This document shows, one piece after another, positions 25,948 to 35,528 of a DNA stretch of 64,000 nucleotides. Below the pieces are notes generated by a model. The model was not told the DNA's origin, did no database searches, and saw nothing but the letters and a program-made list of their open reading frames with translations. The position numbers were made by a program, and so were the translations under genes. How positions within the stretch are numbered: position 1 is the stretch's first letter; the number at the start of each line of letters is the position of its first letter. This DNA comes from Oceanobacillus zhaokaii (GTDB lineage: Bacteria > Bacillota > Bacilli > Bacillales > Amphibacillaceae): positions 3,481,001-3,545,000 of the forward strand of contig NZ_CP024848.1 of assembly GCF_003352005.1 (NCBI RefSeq). Reading direction: 5' to 3'.

Positions 25948-26349
25948 ATGAAGATTATCACTTATGGCACTTTTGATTTAATCCATGCTGGCCATATTCA
26001 TCTGCTAAGGCGGGCAAAAGCGATGGGCGACCATCTAACGGTAGGAATTTCTACTGATGAATTTAATCAAGAAAAAAAGAAGCAGGCATATCATTCATTT
26101 GAACATCGTAAACTAATCTTAGAATCAATTCGATATGTCGATTTTGTCATTCCAGAATATTCATGGGAACAAAAGGTTTCCGATATTAAAAAATACAATA
26201 TTGATATTTTCGTGATGGGTGACGACTGGAAGGGTAAATTTGATAATTTGCAAGATTATTGCGGCGTTATCTATTTGCCTCGAACGAATGGAATATCCAG
26301 TTCCACTATTAAACAAAATGCCTTCTTAAAGAATCGGCAAAAATTCTAA
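25948..26349 (+). CDS. tagD: Glycerol-3-phosphate cytidylyltransferase
   Basis: A 133-residue nucleotidyltransferase that makes CDP-glycerol from CTP and glycerol-3-phosphate for glycerol teichoic acid. It has the HxGH motif as HAGH (residues 13-16) and RTNGISSST (112-120), matching the RTxGISTT signature. Length and sequence are close to Bacillus subtilis TagD along the whole chain. The ATG at 25948 is chosen over an upstream frame because MKIITYGTFD is the conserved start and GGAGG lies 11 bases before it. It is transcribed away from the tagA-like gene. No CDP-glycerol polymerase (TagB/TagF) is found in the window. Confidence 0.93.
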   Translation: MKIITYGTFDLIHAGHIHLLRRAKAMGDHLTVGISTDEFNQEKKKQAYHSFEHRKLILESIRYVDFVIPEYSWEQKVSDIKKYNIDIFVMGDDWKGKFDNLQDYCGVIYLPRTNGISSSTIKQNAFLKNRQKF

Positions 26350-26433
26350 TATAGTAAATTACTTATTATTTACTTATTATTGTAATCCATTCTTAATATC
26401 TATCATTTATAATAGTATTGTCTTAGATTGCCA

Positions 26434-26462
26434 TTGCAATTAAGATAAGTTGTATTTATAAT
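26434..26462 (+). promoter_or_regulatory. Sigma-A promoter of the LCP gene
   Basis: TTGCAA, a 17-base spacer, then a perfect TATAAT. It lies 40 bases before the start codon at 26503. Confidence 0.65.
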
Positions 26463-26502
26463 TATTAAGATAAACATCTTATGGAGATAAAGGAGAAATA
26501 CG

Positions 26503-27519
26503 ATGGGTCGTATATTAGTACGTAAAACAAAAAAGAAAAAGAGATTACGTCGTGTTTTATTCATCGTAATCCTAATGTGTCTTGTAATAGTAGGATTTGG
26601 TGGCTATATGGCAATTCAAACCCTTCAGGCTGCAAGCGAATCCTATGATGATTTAGGAAGAGAAAAATCAGACCTGCGTGATGAGGTTGTTTCAATAAGT
26701 AAAGACCCTGTATCTGTCTTGCTGATGGGAGTAGAAGACTATTCTACAAATGGTGATAATGGCCGTACAGATACTTTAATGATAGCTACATTTAACCCCG
26801 ATGATGAAAGACTTAAGCTTGTAAGTATACCAAGGGATACACTAGTTGAGATTGCTGGCAGAGGTATTCAGGATAAAATCACCCATGCACATGCTTTTGG
26901 TGGGAAGAAAATGACGATTGAAACAGTTGAGAACTTTTTAGATATTCCAATTGATTACTATGCTACCGTTAATTTTGATGCATTTAAAAATGTGATTGAT
27001 ATTCTAGGTGGCGTCACGGTGGATGTCCCATTTGATTTCCAACAAAATAGTGATGATCGTAAAGCTGAGAAACTACAATTCTATGAAGGTGAAATGGAAT
27101 TAGACGGGAGATATGCTTTAGCATATGCTCGAATGAGATATGAGGATCCAAGAGGCGATATAGGCAGAAATGAAAGACAGCAGGAAGTAATCCAAGCGAT
27201 TATTAGTAAAGCTCTATCAGTTGGTACAGTAACTAAAATCGATGACTTAGCTAGAGAAGTTGGCAGCAATGTTGAAACAAATATGCGAATCAGTGAAGTG
27301 CTTGGTTTCGCTAAAGAGTATTCCGATTTCAGCACAAGCAAAATTGATAAATTAAAATTGGAAACATATGAGGAAAGAATTAATGGTGGCAGTTACCAAA
27401 TAGTGGATGAAGCTTCACTTGAAGAAGTGAAGTCAGAGCTTAAGAACCACTTAGAGATTGTATCATCTTATGAAGATGATAGATTTTATGAAGCTTCAGT
27501 ATACGAAGAAAATAATTAA
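26503..27519 (+). CDS. LytR-CpsA-Psr (LCP) family wall-polymer ligase
   Basis: A 338-residue membrane-anchored enzyme of the family that transfers undecaprenyl-linked anionic polymers to peptidoglycan (TagT/U/V). It has a basic cytoplasmic start, one membrane span (about 18-40) and an extracellular LCP domain. Motifs are GRTDTLM (87-93), SIPRDT (108-113) and the long conserved DGRYALAYARMRYEDPRG...IGRNERQQ (about 201-227) with the arginines that bind the pyrophosphate lipid. It lies next to tagD and the tagA-like gene and near the tagO and tagGH genes, so it is the likely final attachment step for the wall polymer made in this region. It has its own promoter and terminator. Confidence 0.92.
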   Translation: MGRILVRKTKKKKRLRRVLFIVILMCLVIVGFGGYMAIQTLQAASESYDDLGREKSDLRDEVVSISKDPVSVLLMGVEDYSTNGDNGRTDTLMIATFNPDDERLKLVSIPRDTLVEIAGRGIQDKITHAHAFGGKKMTIETVENFLDIPIDYYATVNFDAFKNVIDILGGVTVDVPFDFQQNSDDRKAEKLQFYEGEMELDGRYALAYARMRYEDPRGDIGRNERQQEVIQAIISKALSVGTVTKIDDLAREVGSNVETNMRISEVLGFAKEYSDFSTSKIDKLKLETYEERINGGSYQIVDEASLEEVKSELKNHLEIVSSYEDDRFYEASVYEENN

Positions 27520-27525
27520 ATGTTA

Positions 27526-27568
27526 AAAGACAGGATTCTCTATTGGTAGAGGATCCTGTCTTTGTTTT
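27526..27568 (+). terminator. Terminator of the LCP gene
   Basis: AAAGACAGGAT and ATCCTGTCTTT pair, with an inner CTCTA/TAGAG pairing, followed by GTTTT. It lies immediately after the stop codon. Confidence 0.85.
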
Positions 27569-27579
27569 AGAATGGGAAT

Positions 27580-27889
27580 GTATAAAAATTTCCCTATTCC
27601 AATTCTCTTGATAAGAGGCTACGTCCAGCGCCCGTGCTCCTAGCGAGACTTCCTTCGCCTCATTACACGATAAAGAAGACTTGGCGATTGGCTACACATG
27701 AGGCTTAGTCGCACTTACACCCTTGTGGTGAAAGTCAATATCGATTCGCTTACGCTCCCAAAGAGTTTCCTTTATCTCCTACAAAGGAATGTTCGACAAG
27801 ACCGCCACATCGTTTGGCAACGTCGAACCACCCCACGTTCCGTGGGGCGCAGTCCGTACGTCGCTAAACTAGCTTTAAGCTTTTGTTTT
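27580..27889 (-). repeat. Interspersed repeat, copy 1 (long form)
   Basis: The ends match the sequence at 52550-52669: one end shares TATAAAAATTTCCCTATT, the middle shares CAGCGCC followed by GAGACTTC, and the other end shares AAACTAGCTTT and AGCTTTTGTT. In both places the AGCTTTTGTT end touches the stop codon of a minus-strand gene. This copy has about 190 extra bases in the middle, including the small inverted repeat CCCCACG/CGTGGGG. It resembles the GC-rich CCAGCGCC repeats common in Bacillaceae intergenic regions. Confidence 0.6.
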
Positions 27890-29648
27890 AGTATCTAGAC
27901 AATGCTTGTTGTACTCTTGCAGGAATTATGCTCGTTCCTCCTACAATTGTGAAATCACTAATATTATTTTTCATAATAAAGGTTTGGACAGGTTTTGGAA
28001 TACTCGTACCTACCAATAATATGCCTGTTCCTTCTTTTGCGGCTAGTGCAGCACTTGAAAGTGCATCAGGAAATTCCAATCCTGTTGTAATATAATAATG
28101 TTTATTCTTCACATTAAAATAATCTGCAATCTTCACTGCTGTTTCATAACGATTTTGTCCCGCAATTCTTACTGAGTTTGGAAGCTGTTTAAATACATTA
28201 TCATTAATGGCTAAGTTACCACCAATTGCCAATGTACTTGATATCCTTAAATCCTTTAATGCTTGTTTCGTTTGTTTTGGTAGCTTATTATTTTGTGTCA
28301 GCAGAATTGGCATTCCTTCTTGCGCTGCATAGGATGCAACCGATAATGCATCTGGGAAATTATAACCGTCAACTACTACTGCTTTCCGGACACCACTTTT
28401 TACTTCATTTGCGATAGCTACAGCAGTTTCTACACGAGAACCCCCACTGATTCGTTTTACTCGAGGAACTAATTTTCTCATTTCATTTTCGATTGATTTA
28501 CTTACCGCCAACTCACCACCAAGAATATAAATATTGGTTGCTTTTAATCGCTGGATTTCTTTTTTCGTAACATCCGTAAACTTGTTCGATTGAGTTAGTA
28601 ACAATGGTGAATTATACTTCTTCGCTAATGTAACACCTGCAAGTGCATCTGCGTAGTCATCACCACGAGCGACAACAACCGAATTTGCAGTTTTCCATCC
28701 ATCTTTACTGATTTCTACTGCCGTATCATAACGACTATGACCTGAAATCCTAGGTACACCCATTTCATTGTACTTAGATGTTACTAATTTTACAAAATCA
28801 TCCCATTTATAGCCATATCTTGCAAAATACCCATGTGGATCTACATGGTTTGTACCGCCAAGATGCTCCGATACTGCCCGATGAGACCATAATGTACCTT
28901 TTCCTGTATTTTCTGCGTCCGTAACACCTAAATTGTAATCTAGTAGTACTTTAGCAATATAACTTGCGTAATTATTTATGGAGCGGGCAAATTGATCGAA
29001 GTTATCAACCCGAACTAGCTCTACATGGACAAAACGTTTATTCGCGTGACGTCCTGCCCCCCATGCTCCATAATCAGTTGGATGGGTTTCGATTATGCGA
29101 TTATGATCGACAAAAGCGTGGACAAAAGCATTCTTGTGGTTTTGCTTCATCCAACTTATTTCACCAGTTATATTTGAACGGTCATTTGCTGTCTCATGTG
29201 CAACAACACCTTCAACTGCACCATATCCGCCCCGATAATGAAATTTCGTCAGATAATTAATGTGGTTATATTCAATGGTAGCTGGTTTCATATTCTTGAT
29301 ATAGTTATTCACATCTGGATAGGAAGCATTTAACTTAATATCAGGTTCTACTTCCGCTTCTGGACTACCGTCATCAAAAACACCGTCACGCCAGCCTTCT
29401 GGTATGTATTGCAATTCTTCTTCACTTAACTCACTGATGTCTTCCCCATAAACTTCTGTACCAATCTTAATTCCAAATTCATTGTACTCTTCTTCTTGAG
29501 CTTCCGTAGTATTTTCTACGTCTGATTGCTCACCTTGATTCGTACTCTCATTCGTACTCTCATTCGTACTCTCTGCAGCGACTGGTGATAGTAAAAAGAA
29601 TATTTGCATGATTAGTGACAGCGCCACTGCTAAACTTATTTTCTTCAT
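27888..29648 (-). CDS. N-acetylmuramoyl-L-alanine amidase with three CWB2 repeats
   Basis: A 586-residue secreted cell-wall hydrolase with signal peptide 1-25, followed by an STNE-type tandem repeat and an acidic linker. Residues about 130-290 are an Amidase_2 domain with zinc ligands in HETAND (about 147), FVHVELVR and HVDPHGYF. Residues about 300-586 are three cell wall binding type 2 repeats (first starts HSRYDTAVEIS). CWB2 repeats bind anionic wall polymers, shown for Clostridioides difficile PSII, so this enzyme should be non-covalently held on the wall. It probably works in wall turnover or separation. Confidence 0.9.
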   Translation of the reverse strand: MKKISLAVALSLIMQIFFLLSPVAAESTNESTNESTNQGEQSDVENTTEAQEEEYNEFGIKIGTEVYGEDISELSEEELQYIPEGWRDGVFDDGSPEAEVEPDIKLNASYPDVNNYIKNMKPATIEYNHINYLTKFHYRGGYGAVEGVVAHETANDRSNITGEISWMKQNHKNAFVHAFVDHNRIIETHPTDYGAWGAGRHANKRFVHVELVRVDNFDQFARSINNYASYIAKVLLDYNLGVTDAENTGKGTLWSHRAVSEHLGGTNHVDPHGYFARYGYKWDDFVKLVTSKYNEMGVPRISGHSRYDTAVEISKDGWKTANSVVVARGDDYADALAGVTLAKKYNSPLLLTQSNKFTDVTKKEIQRLKATNIYILGGELAVSKSIENEMRKLVPRVKRISGGSRVETAVAIANEVKSGVRKAVVVDGYNFPDALSVASYAAQEGMPILLTQNNKLPKQTKQALKDLRISSTLAIGGNLAINDNVFKQLPNSVRIAGQNRYETAVKIADYFNVKNKHYYITTGLEFPDALSSAALAAKEGTGILLVGTSIPKPVQTFIMKNNISDFTIVGGTSIIPARVQQALSRY

Positions 29649-30013
29649 TTTTTCCTCCTATGAAATTGTCGTCTGATCTCTCTTCTAAATCTATTCCTCT
29701 AGAATTGTCATCTAGTATTATGTCGATTTATAGCGTTCTGTAACGAATTATTAAAAAATTCGTAGATTCTTAGATTTATACTATTAATAATAGCAAAGAT
29801 TTCATTCATTGTTAATATACAGTTGATGAATTTTTTCGTTATTTTATAGATATCACTCTAATTAACAATCAAACTAGAATAGTGCCTTTGCAAAAAACAT
29901 TCCTTTTTAAAAAATGTTGTCGAAACATTGAATGTAAGTTAATCCTTAATAGCAAAAATGTCGATTTTTGCAGCATTTCTCTTATGTCTATCTACAACAA
30001 AAATGAACTTAAT
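29649..30013. other. Intergenic region upstream of the amidase
   Basis: AT-rich sequence that should contain the amidase promoter on the minus strand. I could not pick a convincing -35/-10 pair. A small inverted repeat (CTAGA / TCTAG around 29699-29716) is the only structure seen. No gene is supported here. Confidence 0.4.
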
Positions 30014-30044
30014 AAAAAGACTCCAGATTTAATCTGGAGTCTTT
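30014..30044 (-). terminator. Terminator of the large S8 protease gene
   Basis: AAGACTCCAGATT and AATCTGGAGTCTT form a long stem with a very short loop, followed on the minus strand by TTTTTATT. Confidence 0.85.
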
Positions 30045-30069
30045 GTCAAGTAACCTATGAAGCTGTTAA

Positions 30070-33000
30070 TCAGTCTAATAATTTATTCAGTTCTTTTAGA
30101 ACTTTATCACTTACTGCCAGTGGTCCACCAATTACTTTGATCCAATCGATGTCATTTTCAGTAATAAATGTGCTAACACCTTCAGATAAAGAATTTCTCA
30201 CGAGCAGGACACCTGTATTATCTTTAGCCGCTCTTGCTGCAACTGTTAATGCATCTGGGAAGTCAGCACCAGTTGTAACATAGTATTTCGTGGAATCTAC
30301 ATCAAAGTATTCAGCAACCGCTACAGCTGTATCTTCACGAGAATGTCCACTAATTCTTTCCGGATTCGGAACAAGTTTTGCTACTTTTTCAGAAACTGCT
30401 ACAGGTCCACCAATTACTAGTGTTTCATTTACATTTAAATCTTCAAGTAATTGATCTGTCGCTTCTGGAAGCTTATTCGTTTGTGTTAATAGAATTGGTA
30501 TTCCTGCTTGTGCTGCATATGAAGCAACAGATAATGCGTCAGGGAAGTTGTATCCATTAACAAGTACTGCTTGTTCACTTGATCCTTCTTCTACTACTTC
30601 ATTCGCAATTTCGATTGCAGTATCGACACGTGAATGACCAGCAAGACGAATAACTTCAAGTCCTTGCTTCGTTAATTCTGCTTCGACATCAGCACTTATT
30701 GCTACTTCGCCTCCAAGCAGGTACACAGTAGTTGCACCTAAACGTTCAATTTCTGCCTTCGTTACTTCTGTATATTTCGTTGGTTGTGTTAATAATAATG
30801 GTGCATCATATTTTTCTGCCAACGGAATACCAGCTAACGCATCTGCAAATTCTTTTCCTTGTGCAAGGATAACAGTATCCGCTGAATCCCATCCATCCTT
30901 ACTTACTTCTACCGCTGTATCGTAACGGGAAGTTCCAAAAATACGTGATGCTGCTTGATCTTCAGCTGATGTAGCACGATAAATGGTTACCTCTTTCGCG
31001 GTCGTGTTACCCGCGATATCCACTACTTCTAGATTAAATACATTTTCACCTGGTTCAAGCGATACTTCTGTCGTTACTTCTTTAGTAATTGCCTTCATCT
31101 TATCGCCAGACACCTGTTGTGCGAATTCCTCATTGCCATCAATTGTATAAGTTAATTCATCAAAGTTGTCTGATAGCTGTGCAACAATCTTAGCTGATTT
31201 TGTCTTATGATCTACAAAACCTGGTGATTTCACCTTAATTCCAGGTGCTGTTGTATCGACAAAGAACAATCTGCTATTCGATAGTGACGTTTCATTACCT
31301 TTTTCATCTTTAGCATAAATATTTAATGGATGGTCTCCATCTTCAAATTCAATAAAGGTTTCGAAGATGTAAGAGCCCTTCTCAAATTGTTCTAATTCTA
31401 CTGGTTCTCCCTCTATAGTAAATTCAACAATTTTAGAATCCGCTGTTACAGTACCAAATACTTCAATTTCGCTAGTATCATAGATTCCAAATGTTTCAGG
31501 TGACCAAACATCAATTACTGGCTTATTAGGGTTAAGTTGTTCTTGTACCTCTACTTCTTTACTATTGCCAGCATTGTCAACTGCAACTAGAGTCACACCA
31601 TCTTTTGGTCCAATCTTTTTAGTAAATGTATATTCTTTAGCAGTAGCTGGTAAAATTTCATGGCTTTTACCATTTATGACTACTTCTACATAAGACACCC
31701 CAGAACGATCATCAGAAGAACTAAATGTTACTTTATTATCCTTCAGATTAGCATTCAATTTAGGTGCTACGGTATCGACGATTACAGGTACTTGGAGCTT
31801 CTGTGCTTCTTTTCCTTCATAATCGATTGTCGCAGCAATTTCAAAGTAATATTGTCCGTCAGCAACTACTTTATTCTTAACGGTACCATCCCAGAAAACA
31901 TTTGGATTTAATCTGAATGGCAAAGCCGCACCAGCATCAAAGTAATTCTTTATAATATTGCTTTCTGATTTAATTTTACGCAGGGATTTCTTATCCTTAT
32001 CCAGTACACTATATTCCACTTTCTTCGCATTACGTAAGAATGATAAAAGTGGAATAATTTCATCATTCGCACCATCACCATTTGGTGAGATTGCAATATT
32101 CTTCGTTGAATTTTCACCTGTTAACGGATCATAACCAAGATAATAATAACCGTCATTGCCATCATAAAGCAGTCCTGCTGCTTCATAGAATGAATTATTT
32201 CCGTCATAAGCCAATTCATCTAGAATCGGTGGCGCATTCCAATCACCTGCAAATCCGACATATGGTACAGATAGATTTGGTAGTTTATCTGCATTTGCAT
32301 CTGAAAGTGTTACGAATCCTTCAACAAAGTAACCATTCGGGAATACTTCACTCGGATTAACATAATCACTGGCATTGCTATTAAATACTTTCGCTTTCGA
32401 CAAATCAATCGCAACATTTATTGTTGCAGACCCATTTGCAGGAATCTCTACTTTTGTTTTTCCATTATTTATTGTTACAGCAGCACCAACAAGTTCTTGT
32501 GCTTCAAGCTCATCTGCTGCATATCCTAACAGACCAAATAGGGATAAATCCGTTTGAACATTTGCAGCTACATCATAGCTTACTCTTTCATTACTGTAAT
32601 TTTTAGCTTCTAATTTAAAGTTGATTTTGTCGCCTACTTCTTTTAATGCTGCCTTTGCTTCACCTGTAGTTGCTTCCGTTACTACTACTGGGGTCGAAAT
32701 GGCTTTATGAAGCTGCATAATACCTGCACCTTGACGACGAGGTGAGTAAGGGACCTCGGTACCAAACATGTCGTTAATTGTTCCTTTATCAATTACTGGT
32801 TCAGATGTATTCATCAAAATATTCTTCGCCAATTCAACGCGTGCTTTACCTTCTAAACCAAATTCCTCGTCTACACGTTGGAGTACGAGCGCAGAGCCCC
32901 CAGCTACATGTGGAGCAGCCATCGATGTACCACTCATTGTTCCATATTGATCATCTTGGAATGTAGATAAAATATTTCCACCTGGTGCTGTAATTTCCGG

Positions 33001-34671
33001 TTTGAAATCAAGATTCGGTGTTACTCCCCATGATGTAAAGTCTGACATAGAATCTGCAAGTGGATTCTCTACAGTGACTGCATCACCATTAAAGGAGATA
33101 GTAACCTTTTTACCTTCGTCTAGTTGTTGTTTTAACAGTTCACCATCAGTTTTTGCCATGAATAGTTGTGGAATAACGATATCCGGTTCTGATGCCATGC
33201 TTACCCATCCATCTGAATGGTTATAAACAATCACACCTTCTGCATTAGCATCTTGTGCATTATATGCGGTGTCTACGAATGAATTTCCACGCACAACAAA
33301 TGCATATTTACCTGTTAGATCTTTACCAGCAAAGTCTTTTGCTGTACCAGTTCCAACAAATTCGATTTCATACGTGCCACCGATATCATTTGGATGAACA
33401 CTGCTCGCTGACATGAATGGAGCAAGTCCTGTTTGTTCTCCAAATGCAAACTCAAATGCATCCAAATCCATGTGAGTATTTTCGATTGAAGCTACTTGCA
33501 GTGAGTCATAGGATAAACCTGGTGAGCCTACTACCCCAATATCTGGATTTGACGCATATGGATTATAAAAGCCATTTCCCAGATGGGCGGAGTTTCCAGC
33601 AGAAATAGACATTAGTACACCGTTTTCAACCGCATTTTTGATCGCTTGCTGCTCAGGATCTGTTTCATCTACAAATGCTGCTGTAGATCCTAAACTCATA
33701 TTAATTACGTCTGCACCTAAAATGATCGAATCATCAATAGCTTTGATATAAATATCTCCCCATGTTGAACCCATGTTCGGATCATTACCAAATACTTTTA
33801 GCGCCAAAATTTGTGCTTCTGGTGCAACACCTTTGATTCCACCATTTTCCTCATCCCCGTTTGCTCCAACAGTCCCAGCAACGTGCATCCCATGCATCGA
33901 TGCCCCAGGGCCTAAATCGCGGATTTCTTCGTTTTTATCCATATAGTTATAACCATATGGTACTTTAGCTGTATAATATTTACCCGGAAGATTTTCCTCA
34001 TATCGGAAATTCAATACAGAATCCTTCGTTAACACTGCTTCTTTTTCATCTGTTAAAACAAAGTCCTTATGGCTAGGATCCACACCGGAGTCGATAACAC
34101 CGACAACCATCCCTTCACCATCATAACCATACTCATCCCAAGTCTTTTGCGCTTCAACTAATTCTTTACTATAGCGCATTTCCGGATCTGCTTTTGGTCG
34201 CTCATATTCGTTACTGATTGTTACATTTGTAACACCAGTTAATTTCTCCATTGCTTCAATTTTTCCATATTCAACAATTCCACTAAATCCATTGAATACA
34301 GTCGTAAAGCTTTCTTTATACTCAACATTTAATTTATTTTTGCTGAGTTCGTTTTTTACTTTCTCTTGAGCTTTAAGTGCACTTGCTTGCAATTCTTCTT
34401 TTTTAGTTTCTGAAAGCTCACTGAATTTCTTTCCTTGACCTGTGGCATATGTAATTGCGGGCTCCCCTTGAACTTCTACAATTACTCTTACCTTATCCGT
34501 TTCTTTGTATTGCTTATCCAGTTCTTCTTTTTTAATTTTTTCCTTCGTTGTTACTTCCTTCTTTAGCTCTACTGGATTTACTTTTTGTGGATTAGCAGAA
34601 ATCACTGAGAAGTTAGAGAATGTTAATAAAAGCACTAAAACTACTGCTAATAGCTTTCTAACTGTTTTCAA
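30070..34671 (-). CDS. Vpr-like S8 serine protease with PA, Ig-like and three CWB2 repeats
   Basis: A 1533-residue secreted subtilisin-family protease. It starts with TTG, with AGGGGGAAGG seven bases upstream. Signal peptide 1-26, an I9-type propeptide (about 60-150), then the catalytic domain with Asp in VIDSGVDPS (about 192), His in HGMHVAGT (about 260) and Ser in GTSMAAPH (about 580). A PA domain is inserted between His and Ser (about 430-520). Beta-domains follow, including a FlgD-like stretch NIAISPNGDGANDE and several Ig-like units. Three CWB2 repeats occupy about 1241-1533. It should be held on the wall and degrade extracellular protein or process surface proteins. It has its own terminator. 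Confidence 0.9.
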   Translation of the reverse strand: MKTVRKLLAVVLVLLLTFSNFSVISANPQKVNPVELKKEVTTKEKIKKEELDKQYKETDKVRVIVEVQGEPAITYATGQGKKFSELSETKKEELQASALKAQEKVKNELSKNKLNVEYKESFTTVFNGFSGIVEYGKIEAMEKLTGVTNVTISNEYERPKADPEMRYSKELVEAQKTWDEYGYDGEGMVVGVIDSGVDPSHKDFVLTDEKEAVLTKDSVLNFRYEENLPGKYYTAKVPYGYNYMDKNEEIRDLGPGASMHGMHVAGTVGANGDEENGGIKGVAPEAQILALKVFGNDPNMGSTWGDIYIKAIDDSIILGADVINMSLGSTAAFVDETDPEQQAIKNAVENGVLMSISAGNSAHLGNGFYNPYASNPDIGVVGSPGLSYDSLQVASIENTHMDLDAFEFAFGEQTGLAPFMSASSVHPNDIGGTYEIEFVGTGTAKDFAGKDLTGKYAFVVRGNSFVDTAYNAQDANAEGVIVYNHSDGWVSMASEPDIVIPQLFMAKTDGELLKQQLDEGKKVTISFNGDAVTVENPLADSMSDFTSWGVTPNLDFKPEITAPGGNILSTFQDDQYGTMSGTSMAAPHVAGGSALVLQRVDEEFGLEGKARVELAKNILMNTSEPVIDKGTINDMFGTEVPYSPRRQGAGIMQLHKAISTPVVVTEATTGEAKAALKEVGDKINFKLEAKNYSNERVSYDVAANVQTDLSLFGLLGYAADELEAQELVGAAVTINNGKTKVEIPANGSATINVAIDLSKAKVFNSNASDYVNPSEVFPNGYFVEGFVTLSDANADKLPNLSVPYVGFAGDWNAPPILDELAYDGNNSFYEAAGLLYDGNDGYYYLGYDPLTGENSTKNIAISPNGDGANDEIIPLLSFLRNAKKVEYSVLDKDKKSLRKIKSESNIIKNYFDAGAALPFRLNPNVFWDGTVKNKVVADGQYYFEIAATIDYEGKEAQKLQVPVIVDTVAPKLNANLKDNKVTFSSSDDRSGVSYVEVVINGKSHEILPATAKEYTFTKKIGPKDGVTLVAVDNAGNSKEVEVQEQLNPNKPVIDVWSPETFGIYDTSEIEVFGTVTADSKIVEFTIEGEPVELEQFEKGSYIFETFIEFEDGDHPLNIYAKDEKGNETSLSNSRLFFVDTTAPGIKVKSPGFVDHKTKSAKIVAQLSDNFDELTYTIDGNEEFAQQVSGDKMKAITKEVTTEVSLEPGENVFNLEVVDIAGNTTAKEVTIYRATSAEDQAASRIFGTSRYDTAVEVSKDGWDSADTVILAQGKEFADALAGIPLAEKYDAPLLLTQPTKYTEVTKAEIERLGATTVYLLGGEVAISADVEAELTKQGLEVIRLAGHSRVDTAIEIANEVVEEGSSEQAVLVNGYNFPDALSVASYAAQAGIPILLTQTNKLPEATDQLLEDLNVNETLVIGGPVAVSEKVAKLVPNPERISGHSREDTAVAVAEYFDVDSTKYYVTTGADFPDALTVAARAAKDNTGVLLVRNSLSEGVSTFITENDIDWIKVIGGPLAVSDKVLKELNKLLD

Positions 34672-34730
34672 GAAGCCTTCCCCCTCTGTCTATTTTTTCC
34701 GTTCATATAGTTAATCCTTAATAGTAGCGA

Positions 34731-34757
34731 TTATATTATCGGATTAACCTCATTCAT
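34731..34757 (-). CDS. Possible eight-codon leader peptide upstream of the large S8 protease
   Basis: On the minus strand AGGAGGG lies close before an ATG that opens an eight-codon frame (MNEVNPII). The end of the frame overlaps the first arm of an inverted repeat TTAATCC/GGATTAA (34711-34747). The ribosome binding site is as strong as those of real genes here. A leader peptide controlling the protease 60 bases downstream is possible, but it may be chance. The other parts of the 34672-34996 gap hold only the imperfect hairpin at 34873-34923. Confidence 0.25.
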   Translation of the reverse strand: MNEVNPII

Positions 34758-34872
34758 AGTACCCTCCTATTCTACAAATATTAAGTTCTTTTTACAGAAT
34801 CTTTACATATGGTAATTATATTTCTAATAGATGTAATAGTCAAATTATTATTTTATTACAAAATAAATAGAC

Positions 34873-34923
34873 AGCCGGTTCCCAATTCCTAGATTTATGA
34901 TTACTAGGTTGAGAATTAACTGC
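34873..34923 (-). terminator. Weak hairpin after the BsuPI-type gene
   Basis: An imperfect inverted repeat (GGTT..AATTCCTAG against CTAGGTTGAGAATT) lies about 75 bases after the stop codon. On the minus strand it is followed by CTGTCTATTT, so it could act as a weak terminator. Confidence 0.35.
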
Positions 34924-34996
34924 CCGCTAAGGTACCGTTTATTCAATTAATTACCAATAAAATGAGGATGAAATTTCCACTGAATTAATATTCACT

Positions 34997-35494
34997 TTAT
35001 TCCTCAATCACAAATGATTCGGATACTACATATTCCGACATGTCTTTCGCTACTAGATAAACGGTAAGTTGATATTCACCTGGTTTTAATGTTGGTAAAG
35101 AAATATCATAACTAACGCTTTTCCCTGGAGCAAGCTTCGTATCACCTAACACTTGCATAAACGCTCGTCCATTCGAGTATTTCGTAGTGGTTCCTTCTGT
35201 TATGTTTCTTAATTCATATTCATAACGCTGACTCGTTGTGAAGCTAAGTTTTATTTCTTTTGAACCTTCATTTGTAACGGTATATTTAAATGCTTTGCCA
35301 TTACCTTCTACTTCTACCAATTCAAATGTTAAACCATTGTCTGCTGTCACTTTTGGCTGATTCACTGGATCATCTCCTTCATTTTGTACTTCGTTATTAT
35401 CTTGTTCATTTGATTGATTCACTAGTAGATAGGTAACCCCTATTAATCCTAGAATTAAGATTAAAGACAAGGCAATAACTCCTGATCTCTTCAT
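34997..35494 (-). CDS. BsuPI-type proteinase-inhibitor domain protein, membrane-anchored
   Basis: A 165-residue protein with an N-terminal hydrophobic segment (about 6-26) that is either an uncleaved anchor or signal, an acidic Asn/Glu linker, and a single beta-sandwich domain (about 50-165). The sequence pattern, with VTNEGSKEIKLSFTTSQRYEYEL and LAPGKSVSYD, fits the BsuPI family (intracellular proteinase inhibitor of Bacillus subtilis). Here the hydrophobic N-terminus places it outside the cytoplasm. It sits between two secreted S8 protease genes, so inhibition or restraint of those proteases at the membrane is plausible but not shown. Confidence 0.75.
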   Translation of the reverse strand: MKRSGVIALSLILILGLIGVTYLLVNQSNEQDNNEVQNEGDDPVNQPKVTADNGLTFELVEVEGNGKAFKYTVTNEGSKEIKLSFTTSQRYEYELRNITEGTTTKYSNGRAFMQVLGDTKLAPGKSVSYDISLPTLKPGEYQLTVYLVAKDMSEYVVSESFVIEE

Positions 35495-35528
35495 GCTTTA
35501 TACCCCTTTATAGTTTATTGATATTTTT

